Assembly: GCA_944358265.1 (NCBI GenBank)
Contig: CALVQR010000007.1
Location: 1-33,743, forward strand
DNA from: an uncultured Bacilli bacterium
GTDB taxonomy: Bacteria; Bacillota_I; Bacilli_A; RF39; UBA660
Length of the DNA: 33,743 nt
Direction: 5' to 3'
The position numbers and the translations under genes are program-made. The notes beneath the pieces were generated by a model. The model was not told where the DNA came from. It ran no database searches and was given only the letters and a program-made list of their open reading frames with translations. Below are positions 24,661-31,827 of the stretch, piece after piece; the stretch's first letter is position 1, and each line of letters begins with the position of its first letter.

Positions 24661-24972
24661 TTCTACTAATTTAAATGTTTTTTCAAGCCCTTTTATTATT
24701 CCATTATTAACAAAATCTGATAATGTTACACCAAGTTCAGTCACTTTATTTGCATAATTTTTTTCAGTAGTTGTTAAATAATCTTTTAAATCGACTTTTT
24801 TACCATTTTTTACATCTTCTTCAAATTCTTTCATCTTCTCTTCAGTAAATTTAACTTGTTCTTTATTTTGATATTCATAATAACCCGCTTCTGATGCTAT
24901 ATATAAAGATACAAAAAGTACAAATAGACAGAATAAAACTGTATTAAATATTTTTTTAGGCTTTATCTTCAT
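24646..24972 (-). CDS. YqxA-like small membrane-anchored protein (sporulation cluster)
   Basis: 108 residues: one N-terminal membrane helix (about 10-28, FNTVLFCLFVLFVSLYIAS) and an outward, charged domain with DLKDYLTTTEKNYANKVTELG and a C-terminal helix. The B. subtilis order gpr-spoIIP-yqxA-lepA is exactly matched here, and YqxA has the same size and topology, so a YqxA-like (DUF3679) assignment is reasonable. I cannot verify sequence similarity, and no function is known. AAGGGTGA, its ribosome binding site, lies in the last codons of spoIIP, which ends 2 bases before the ATG. The two are translated together. Confidence 0.7.
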   Translation of the reverse strand: MKIKPKKIFNTVLFCLFVLFVSLYIASEAGYYEYQNKEQVKFTEEKMKEFEEDVKNGKKVDLKDYLTTTEKNYANKVTELGVTLSDFVNNGIIKGLEKTFKLVEKMIK

Positions 24973-24974
24973 AA

Positions 24975-25985
24975 TTATTCACCCTTTATATATTTTTTTA
25001 AAATATTACTTAATGCTTCTGTTGTATTTACTACCTCATCTAAAGTATTCTCTTTTGCTCCCACCTCTATGAGTAATACACCTTTATTTAAATCTTGATT
25101 ATATACGAGTGGCCATGATGGTGTACTTTTTTCATATATACCTCTTGATAATCCAGGATATAATTCATCTGAAATTTTATCTATATCACTCATTATTTTC
25201 CTATTTTCTTCACTATTTGAATTAGACGATCCAAGTACAAATAAAATTCTTGCATAACTTTTATTATTTATTACACAAGTTGATATATCTTTACTAACAG
25301 AATCTCTATGCAAATCAATAAAATATTTAACTGTAGGTTTATTATTAATTACATTTTTTAAAAATATTCTTGTTGATGCATAAAATGCATCGCTTTCAAA
25401 ATTAGATATTCTAATAAATTCAGAAATATTAGTATCTTCTACAATTGTACTAATCCCTTGCTCATTTAATTTCTCCGCAAGTAAATATGATGTCATCATA
25501 ACATTCGGTGTAACATTAGCACTTTCAAGACCAGAATTTGAATATGTCTCAAGCTGATGAGTATTATATAAATATATTATTGGATTTTCTTTTTCTTCCA
25601 ATGGATTTGATATATAAGATGTTATTTTTTCATATACATTAGAATCATAATTATCTTCATTAGAAGTTGCATCTTTTTTATATTTTTCATTATTTTCTTT
25701 ACTATTTTTTATTTTTGAATCAAGCATAGTTGAAGGATTTTTTAAATCAATATTAGTTAATAATTTAATACTTTGCTTTATAATAAAATTAGAATTATTT
25801 TTATTGTAAGACTCACTTAATAAATAATTAACATATTCTTCTTCTGTTATATTTATATTATTTTTTATTAAATATTTTATTGTAAATACACTAGATATAA
25901 ATACTAAAAGAATTAAAAATAAAAACTTAGAAATTTTAATCGATTTGATTTTTTTAGAGTTATTTTTTAATTTTATTTTTTTCAT
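24975..25985 (-). CDS. spoIIP: Stage II sporulation protein P (peptidoglycan amidase/endopeptidase)
   Basis: 336 residues from ATG at 25985, five bases after AAGGTGA; an ATG 18 bases further upstream is rejected because it precedes that site. A membrane helix at about 18-40 anchors it, and a Ser/Asn/Lys-rich linker follows. The SpoIIP catalytic domain includes YNTHQLETY (140-148), FIDLHRDS (His226), a YNQDLNKG segment and LLIEVGAKENTLDE (Glu307). SpoIIP works with SpoIID and SpoIIM to thin septal peptidoglycan so the mother cell can engulf the forespore. The first motif is usually HTHxxE in my recollection, here NTHQLE. Upstream gpr and downstream yqxA-like match the Bacillus cluster. Confidence 0.9.
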   Translation of the reverse strand: MKKIKLKNNSKKIKSIKISKFLFLILLVFISSVFTIKYLIKNNINITEEEYVNYLLSESYNKNNSNFIIKQSIKLLTNIDLKNPSTMLDSKIKNSKENNEKYKKDATSNEDNYDSNVYEKITSYISNPLEEKENPIIYLYNTHQLETYSNSGLESANVTPNVMMTSYLLAEKLNEQGISTIVEDTNISEFIRISNFESDAFYASTRIFLKNVINNKPTVKYFIDLHRDSVSKDISTCVINNKSYARILFVLGSSNSNSEENRKIMSDIDKISDELYPGLSRGIYEKSTPSWPLVYNQDLNKGVLLIEVGAKENTLDEVVNTTEALSNILKKYIKGE

Positions 25986-26069
25986 ATCATTCACCTTTAT
26001 CATATAATAAACTTATATATATAAAAGAAATGTCGATTAATATATTTATAGGTTAATTTTACAAATATT

Positions 26070-27095
26070 TTATATATGAGTTACATTTTTATGAAGTGTA
26101 TTATTTATTCCAGTACTTATTATATTACTTAATTTTTCAATTATAAAATCTACTTCCTTAGGTGTAACTATCATATTATATCCAATTGGAATAAGTACTT
26201 CTGATATAAATTTTTTAATTTCTTCATCATTAAGAGTACCTATCATTCCAAACAAATTTTTTTTATCAACTTCTGAAACATTATTTTTATCTATATTAGT
26301 TCTTACTATTTTTAATTTTTCTTTTGGATTATCTATATTATTTTTCATATATGAATAATAATTAGTCATGTAATTTATAGAATCATTTACTATAGTTATA
26401 GTATCTACTACTGTCGGAACTCCAACCGCAATAACAGGAACTCCTAGTACATCCATACTTATTTCTTTTCTTGTATTACCTATCCCTGAACCTGGATTTA
26501 TCCCAGCATCAGTTATTTGTATTGTTTTATTTACTCTATCTACGGAAGATGCTTTTAAGGAATCTATTACTATTATAAAATCAGGTTTTATTTCATTTAC
26601 TACTGATTTTACTATATCAAAAGTTTCAATACCAGTTTGTCCCATCACACCGGGTTTTAAAGCTGCGACGCTTCTAAAACCTTCTTCTACATTTATACCA
26701 AGAGAATAATAATGATTTGTTACAATTATATCATCTACAGAAAATGGACCAAGTGAATCTGGTGTACTTTTTTCATTTCCAAGACCAATTATTAAACATG
26801 TATCATCATCATTTATTTTATGCTCAAAAAATATATTTTTTAACTCTTTAATTAATACTTTTTCTACTTCTTTCCCATTATTATAGTCTGTTATATCATC
26901 AAATTCTATGGTTATATATTTTCCTTTTTTTTTATTAAATTTATCCTTATTAGTATCATTTATTTCAATACTAGTAATTTTTATATTCCCATCATTTTTT
27001 TCAGTAAAATATTCTTCTTTTTCATTATTACTAATTTCATCAATTGCTAAATCCGTTCTTACATTTATATTTGACATATCTATATTATGGTTCAT
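26070..27095 (-). CDS. gpr: Spore germination protease GPR
   Basis: 341 residues from ATG at 27095, preceded by AAGGTGATAATT; an in-frame ATG ten codons upstream has no site. GPR is made as a zymogen in the forespore and, after self-cleavage, degrades the small acid-soluble proteins that coat spore DNA at germination. Family motifs are present: NVRTDLAIDE near the N-terminus (zymogen region), GLGNEKSTPDSLGP, ALKPGVMGQTGIET, VIDSLKASSVDRVNKTIQITDAGINPGSGIGN, and GVPVIAVGVPTVVD. rpsT is divergent directly upstream, as in Bacillus. Its presence implies that small acid-soluble spore proteins exist elsewhere in the genome. Confidence 0.93.
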   Translation of the reverse strand: MNHNIDMSNINVRTDLAIDEISNNEKEEYFTEKNDGNIKITSIEINDTNKDKFNKKKGKYITIEFDDITDYNNGKEVEKVLIKELKNIFFEHKINDDDTCLIIGLGNEKSTPDSLGPFSVDDIIVTNHYYSLGINVEEGFRSVAALKPGVMGQTGIETFDIVKSVVNEIKPDFIIVIDSLKASSVDRVNKTIQITDAGINPGSGIGNTRKEISMDVLGVPVIAVGVPTVVDTITIVNDSINYMTNYYSYMKNNIDNPKEKLKIVRTNIDKNNVSEVDKKNLFGMIGTLNDEEIKKFISEVLIPIGYNMIVTPKEVDFIIEKLSNIISTGINNTLHKNVTHI

Positions 27096-27140
27096 AATTA
27101 TCACCTTCTTTACTATTTTTACCAAAAATTACAATAATTA

Positions 27141-27169
27141 TTGATTTTTTATATATAATTTGATAAAAT
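27141..27169 (+). promoter_or_regulatory. Promoter of rpsT
   Basis: TTGATT (27141-27146), a 17-base spacer and TAAAAT (27164-27169), giving a leader of about 27 bases before the GTG start. Confidence 0.65.
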
Positions 27170-27202
27170 TATTAAAGTTGATGAGTCATGGAGGTGAAAA
27201 AA

Positions 27203-27445
27203 GTGGCTAATATTAAAAGTGCAAAAAAGAGAATTCTAGTAAATAAAACTAAAAAAGATAATAACGTACCTAAAAAATCAGTTATGAAAAGTGCGATAAA
27301 AAAAGCTTTAATTAGTCCTAGTGATGAAACATTTAATGAAGCTAATAAAAGAATAGATAAAGCATTAAAAAGCGGAATTATTACAAAAAACAAAGCAGCT
27401 AGACAAAAATCTCGTATAGCAAAAAAATTAAACAATAGTAAATAA
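27203..27445 (+). CDS. rpsT: 30S ribosomal protein S20
   Basis: 80 residues. The frame opens at ATG 27188, but that ATG lies in the GGAGGTG ribosome binding site. The GTG at 27203 gives the canonical beginning VANIKSAKKRI (usually MANIKSAIKR), so I choose it. S20 is a helical bundle that binds 16S rRNA and stabilises the 30S body. The body is short and Lys/Ala-rich, as expected, with the C-terminal NKAARQKSRIAKKLN. It is alone, between its promoter and a strong terminator, and divergent from gpr. A long minus-strand open frame over this gene is only its shadow. Confidence 0.96.
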   Translation: MANIKSAKKRILVNKTKKDNNVPKKSVMKSAIKKALISPSDETFNEANKRIDKALKSGIITKNKAARQKSRIAKKLNNSK

Positions 27446-27468
27446 TATCTTTCATAGATATTTTTTTT
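27444..27468 (+). terminator. Terminator of rpsT
   Basis: AATATCT / AGATATT (27444-27450 with 27456-27462, loop TTCAT), followed by a T run. The stem starts in the rpsT stop codon (27443-27445). Confidence 0.85.
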
Positions 27469-27474
27469 ATTTTA

Positions 27475-27483
27475 TGATATAAT
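27475..27483 (+). promoter_or_regulatory. Extended -10 promoter of the transglutaminase-like gene
   Basis: TGATATAAT, 28 bases before ATG, directly after the rpsT terminator. No clear -35. Confidence 0.5.
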
Positions 27484-27511
27484 TTTATGTAGGAATAAGG
27501 TAGGGAAAATT

Positions 27512-28441
27512 ATGAAAAAATTATTAACATTTTTAATTTGTACCCTTTTAGTTATATCAGTTTGTGATTATAAATTTTTAGATAATTATATATATTCTTT
27601 TATAAAAGAAAAATATTTTGGTAATGAATATAATATTGTAATTAATACTGACGCTTTAAAACCAAATAAATATGCATATAAAGAATTTAGTTCTTTTGTA
27701 AAAATTTCAAATGACTTTTATCCAAAAAATAAAAATGATTTGCTTAATATATACTATACTGTATTAAATAATGGTTGGGAAAATTTTTCATTTTATTGTG
27801 ATTTAGAATATAAAAATTGCTTAGAAGACATAAAAAATCTAAATAACGATGAAGAAACATTTAATTATATAAATCAATTAGTTCATCCATTTAATTCATT
27901 TAAAACTATAAAATCAAATTATAATAGTAACGGAAGAATTGATATAGAAATAGAAAAAAGATATACAGACGAAGATATAGAAAACATAAATAATAAATTA
28001 AGTAATATTATTAATGAATTAAATATTAACAATTATACTTCAATAATAGATAAAATAAAAATATTTCATGATTATTTAGCAAGTACTAATAAATATGATC
28101 AAAATAAAGAAAATGGGACATCTACTTATCACTCAGATAATGCGATTGGCACTTTGTTTGAAGGGTATTCAGTATGTAATGGTTATTCTGATACACTTGC
28201 TATATATTTAAATATGCTTAATTTAGATAATGTAAGAGTCGCAACTGATAAACATGTCTGGAATATAGTTAAAATAGATAATAATTGGTATCATATAGAT
28301 CTTACTTGGGATGATCCAATAACATCTAATAATGAAGATATAATTACTCATGATTACTTTTTAATTTCTACAGATGAATTACTCACACTTGATAAAATCG
28401 AACATAACTATTCACAAACTGTATATGATTTTATAAATTAA
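27512..28441 (+). CDS. Transglutaminase-like (cysteine protease fold) exported or membrane-anchored protein
   Basis: 309 residues. An N-terminal hydrophobic stretch (about 4-18) suggests a signal or anchor; a Cys at 18 follows a Val, which fits a lipobox poorly. The C-terminal half carries the transglutaminase-like core: Cys222 in SVCNGYSD, His248 in KHVWNIVK and Asp263 in YHIDLTWDDP, with the usual spacing. Such domains are found in peptidases and in wall- or spore-related proteins of Firmicutes. The N-terminal half (about 40-175) is not recognised. It is transcribed on the plus strand after rpsT and converges on miaA. Substrate unknown. Confidence 0.8.
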   Translation: MKKLLTFLICTLLVISVCDYKFLDNYIYSFIKEKYFGNEYNIVINTDALKPNKYAYKEFSSFVKISNDFYPKNKNDLLNIYYTVLNNGWENFSFYCDLEYKNCLEDIKNLNNDEETFNYINQLVHPFNSFKTIKSNYNSNGRIDIEIEKRYTDEDIENINNKLSNIINELNINNYTSIIDKIKIFHDYLASTNKYDQNKENGTSTYHSDNAIGTLFEGYSVCNGYSDTLAIYLNMLNLDNVRVATDKHVWNIVKIDNNWYHIDLTWDDPITSNNEDIITHDYFLISTDELLTLDKIEHNYSQTVYDFIN

Positions 28442-28468
28442 AAAATATCTAAAATTTTAGATATTTTT
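28441..28468. terminator. Bidirectional terminator between the transglutaminase-like gene and miaA
   Basis: Perfect 28-base palindrome: 14-base arms AAAAATATCTAAAA / TTTTAGATATTTTT. It overlaps the stop codons of both converging genes (28439-28441 and 28457-28459) and gives a T run in either direction. Confidence 0.85.
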
Positions 28469-29332
28469 ATTTTTAATATAATTATTTACTTCATCTATAG
28501 TTTTATTAAAATTATTAAAGTCTACATCAAACCATTTAATATTCATTTTATTATTAAACCAAGTATACTGTCTTTTAGCATAATGTCTACTATTTTTTTT
28601 AATTAGATCTATCGCATCAATTAAAGATATTTCATTATCAAAATACTTAAATAATTCTTTATATCCAATAACAGTTTTTAAACTTTTTGCACTTCTATCT
28701 AAATTATAAAAATATTTTGCTTCATCTATTAATCCTTTATCTATCATTTTATCTACTCTATCATTTATTCTTTCATATAAATATTTTCTATTTGTTGTAA
28801 GACCTATAAAATATACATTATTGTAAAGAAGTTTATCTCCATTTTTATTTTCTACATTATTTTCTAGATTTATAAGTTCACGAATAAGTCTTCTTTTATT
28901 ATTTTTATCAACTTTAGAATCTTTGTTTATACTAATAATTTTATTATATAATTCTTCAATAGTTAAATTTTCATAATTATTATTTGTTTCAACTTTTTTA
29001 AATCTATAATCATATAAAAGGGCTTTTATATAAAGACCAGTACCCCCAACTATAATAATATTTTTATTTTCACTTAATAATTTATTTAAAATATTTCTTG
29101 CATCTATTTGATAATCATATACTGTATAATCTTCATTATAATCTTTTATATCAATTAAATGATGTATAATGCCTTCTTTTTCTTTTTCAGTTATTTTGGC
29201 AGATGCAATATCAATTTTTCTATATACTTGTACACTATCTGAATTTATTATTTCTGCATTATATTTTTTAGCAAGTTCTATACTCAATTTTGTTTTACCA
29301 ACACCCGTTGGACCCGTTATTACTATAATCAT
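28457..29332 (-). CDS. miaA: tRNA dimethylallyltransferase MiaA
   Basis: 291 residues from ATG at 29332. The upstream in-frame GTG is in the AGGTGA site. MiaA adds the isopentenyl group to A37 of tRNAs reading UNN codons. P-loop GPTGVGKT is at residues 7-14, followed by SAKKYNAEIINSDS-type DSVQVYR, HHLIDI, GGTGLYIKALLYDY, and the C-terminal motif VIGYKELFKYFD (family iGYkE). The ending KNSRHYAKRQYTWFN is the conserved RQ-TWF stretch. It is complete and slightly short. An unknown gene (29345-30250) lies 12 bases upstream on the same strand. Confidence 0.96.
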   Translation of the reverse strand: MIIVITGPTGVGKTKLSIELAKKYNAEIINSDSVQVYRKIDIASAKITEKEKEGIIHHLIDIKDYNEDYTVYDYQIDARNILNKLLSENKNIIIVGGTGLYIKALLYDYRFKKVETNNNYENLTIEELYNKIISINKDSKVDKNNKRRLIRELINLENNVENKNGDKLLYNNVYFIGLTTNRKYLYERINDRVDKMIDKGLIDEAKYFYNLDRSAKSLKTVIGYKELFKYFDNEISLIDAIDLIKKNSRHYAKRQYTWFNNKMNIKWFDVDFNNFNKTIDEVNNYIKNKNI

Positions 29333-29344
29333 ACATATCACCTT

Positions 29345-30250
29345 TTATATTAAAAATTTATCTCTTTCATTATATGGGACATATTTTTTTATTAATTCTA
29401 TATCATTTTCAAGTTCTCTTTCTAATCCATATGAATAATTATCTACTTTTTCTAATTTAAAAGTATTGCTTTTTTTATCATAAATTAATCCTGGAATTTT
29501 AACAACATCAAAATCCATAAGTTTATAATTATAAAAAACTTCATTTGGATTTTTTATTGTTGTAGTTATTGTTCTTTTTTTTACAGTTTCAATTTTAGAA
29601 TAACCTAAAAATAAAACTAATAATTCTTTAGAAAGTATTTTATAAATTTCATTATAATATATTTTTTCATTTTTATTATACAATAAATTCTTATTTTTAT
29701 ATATATTTAATAATGATATTAAGTTATTAATTAAAAAATTAAAATCTAAAGATGATGAATATAAATTATAAATTTTTGTATAAATATCTTTTTTTATTTT
29801 TATATAAGAATTAATTAATTTTAATGTGTCATCATTATAAATACCTTTATAATCCCAAGAAAGTATTCTATTAACAAATAAATTAGCATTAATATTTAAA
29901 TTATTTAATACATATTCTCCACATAAATCATAAGAATAAGTAAATTTTTTTAAACTATTAATAAGTTTTCTATAAAATACTTCTATATCTTCATCACTAA
30001 AAGCAAGAAAATTAGCAAAATTTTTAGTTAATTTTAAAAGCATATCTTTAACATAATTATTTATATTAGTTTCATAATGATTAGTATCAGTTGAATAATA
30101 TAGTTTATAATCAGGTGTAAAATATAATGGAGTTAATTTAATATATAAAGAAGAAAGCCCTAATTTTAATAATTTTTCATCAAAAGAGTTTACCATATCA
30201 AAACTTTTTTTACCTGTTAAAACTTCTTCATAAAAAGGCATAGTTTTCAT
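29345..30250 (-). CDS. Unknown protein (301 aa) in the miaA operon
   Basis: Open frame with GAGGTG, six bases before ATG at 30250, and 12 bases to miaA. The protein is soluble and rich in Tyr, Asn, Lys and Leu, with alternating helices; I found no membrane span, P-loop or catalytic signature. Features visible are an N-terminal MPFYEEVLTGKKSFDMVN and a C-terminal KNPNEVFYNYKLMDFDVVKIPGLIYDKKSNTFKLEK region. The DNA is as AT-rich as the flanks, so there is no sign of transfer. The only clue to a role is the position directly before miaA, which may be mere co-transcription. Confidence 0.7.
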   Translation of the reverse strand: MKTMPFYEEVLTGKKSFDMVNSFDEKLLKLGLSSLYIKLTPLYFTPDYKLYYSTDTNHYETNINNYVKDMLLKLTKNFANFLAFSDEDIEVFYRKLINSLKKFTYSYDLCGEYVLNNLNINANLFVNRILSWDYKGIYNDDTLKLINSYIKIKKDIYTKIYNLYSSSLDFNFLINNLISLLNIYKNKNLLYNKNEKIYYNEIYKILSKELLVLFLGYSKIETVKKRTITTTIKNPNEVFYNYKLMDFDVVKIPGLIYDKKSNTFKLEKVDNYSYGLERELENDIELIKKYVPYNERDKFLI

Positions 30251-30313
30251 ATATTTTTCACCTCATTACATGAATATATTCTAACTTATTTTTAAATTAT
30301 ATTCAATATAATA

Positions 30314-30342
30314 ATAAAAAAATTAGAGTACTTATCTCTAAT
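30314..30342 (-). terminator. Terminator of the sodium symporter gene
   Basis: ATTAGAG / CTCTAAT (30322-30328 with 30336-30342), followed on the minus strand by a T run. It lies 73 bases after the stop codon, further than most in this window. Confidence 0.8.
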
Positions 30343-30414
30343 CAATTTTAAGTTTAAATTTGTATATGGACTAACCACTTTTTAACTATTATATCAGTAA
30401 TATTAATATAAATC

Positions 30415-31698
30415 TTATCTAATTTTACTTTTTACATTATCTCTTAAAGAAAATATTGCATATATATTTATTATTGCTTCTAATGCAACTAATATATCTA
30501 CAAAATTCCATAATGTTTTAGAAGAAATCATACAACCTAAAAATAATATAATTATAGTTGCAATTTTAAGATATAATAAATATCTTTTTTTAATATTCTT
30601 AAAAAAATATTTTAATGATGATTCACCATCATAATAACCTGCAAAAATTGTTGTAAATGAAAATAATATAATTGATATAAAAACTAAATAATTGCCAATA
30701 TCTCCTAAATGATATGAAAAAGCAAATTGTGTAATTTCTATTCCGTTTACATCATTTAACACTAAACTTTTATATGGTGAAGTTAATATAATTACTGCGG
30801 TTGATGTACATATTAATAAAGTAGTTATATAAACACCAATCATTTGAAGATAACCTTGAGAAATAGAATCTTTTGTCTCTACAGTAGATGATGCGATTGC
30901 ACCTGTCCCAAGACCTGCTTCATTAGAAAATATACCTCTTTGTACTCCAATTATTAAACAAGATAAAAATCCTGAAATAAATGGTTTAAAATGAAATGCA
31001 TCTTCTACTATACTTTTAAATATAACTGGGATTATATCTATATTTACAATACATATATAAAGAGCAATTGAAATATAACTTATTGTTATAAATGGAATTA
31101 TTTTACTCGCAACACTTGCAATTCTTCTAATTCCTCCAAATATAATAAATGAAGTAATAACAGAAATAATAATTCCTACAATAATTGGAGATACTGTAGT
31201 TATTTCATTTATTGATTTTGTTATTGTATTTGATTGAATACTTAAAATACCTCCAACATAACTAAATATAACAATAATTGCATACACTCCACCTAAAAAC
31301 TTATTATTTAATCCTTTTTTTATATAATAACTTGGTCCTCCTTTATAAATATTTCCTTCATCTTTTTCTTTGTAAATAATACCTAAAACAGTTTCAACAA
31401 AACTATTAGATGCGCTTATGAATGCTATTACCCACATCCAAAATATAGATCCTATTCCCCCTAAATGTATCGCAAGAGCAACTCCAGCAATACTACCTAC
31501 ACCAATTCTAGCTGCTAAAACCATCATTAAGGTTTGATATGGCTTTATTCCTGATGATTTATTTCCTTTAAATAAACTTTTATACATTTTTCTAAATTTA
31601 AATTGTACTCCTTTTAAAGAAAATGAAAAATAAATTCCAGAGAAAATAATAAATACTGTTGCAATAAGCCATAAAAAATTATTTATATTCTCAAGCAT
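30415..31698 (-). CDS. Sodium:alanine/glycine symporter family protein (AGCS)
   Basis: 427 residues with ten or more membrane segments. The family signature is visible as GVGSIAGVALAIHLGGIGSIFWMW near residues 65-90 and in VQRGIFSNEAGLGTGAIASS (the NEAGLG stretch) further on. AGCS transporters import alanine or glycine with Na+ (or H+). The substrate here cannot be read out, although the alaS T-box elsewhere in the window is a reminder that alanine supply is regulated. Ribosome binding site GGTGAT precedes ATG at 31698. A possible promoter is ATGACA-16-TATATT upstream. It is transcribed alone between mutL's terminator and its own. Confidence 0.9.
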   Translation of the reverse strand: MLENINNFLWLIATVFIIFSGIYFSFSLKGVQFKFRKMYKSLFKGNKSSGIKPYQTLMMVLAARIGVGSIAGVALAIHLGGIGSIFWMWVIAFISASNSFVETVLGIIYKEKDEGNIYKGGPSYYIKKGLNNKFLGGVYAIIVIFSYVGGILSIQSNTITKSINEITTVSPIIVGIIISVITSFIIFGGIRRIASVASKIIPFITISYISIALYICIVNIDIIPVIFKSIVEDAFHFKPFISGFLSCLIIGVQRGIFSNEAGLGTGAIASSTVETKDSISQGYLQMIGVYITTLLICTSTAVIILTSPYKSLVLNDVNGIEITQFAFSYHLGDIGNYLVFISIILFSFTTIFAGYYDGESSLKYFFKNIKKRYLLYLKIATIIILFLGCMISSKTLWNFVDILVALEAIINIYAIFSLRDNVKSKIR

Positions 31699-31770
31699 AT
31701 TATCACCATATATATTTTAATATATCTAAATGTTTTTTATTGTCATTATTTGTCATGGAAAAGAATATAT

Positions 31771-31803
31771 AAAAAGTTACTATAATAATTATAGTAACTT
31801 TTT
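31771..31803. terminator. Terminator of mutL (bidirectional hairpin)
   Basis: Sixteen-base arms AAAAAGTTACTATAAT / ATTATAGTAACTTTTT around a single A (31771-31786 with 31788-31803), 24 bases after the mutL stop. It serves as terminator for mutL and isolates the symporter gene downstream. Confidence 0.85.
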
Positions 31804-31827
31804 TTGCATCAAAATAATTCAATACAT

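Noticed and set aside
24479-24757. Plus-strand 92-aa open frame in the lepA-yqxA-like gap
   Set aside because: Runs through the ATTATTTT repeat into the antisense of the yqxA-like gene; composition is that of random AT-rich DNA, and it has no convincing start signal.
27172-27435. Minus-strand hydrophobic open frame over rpsT
   Set aside because: Antisense shadow of the Lys/Ala-rich S20 gene; it lacks a ribosome binding site and rpsT is certain.
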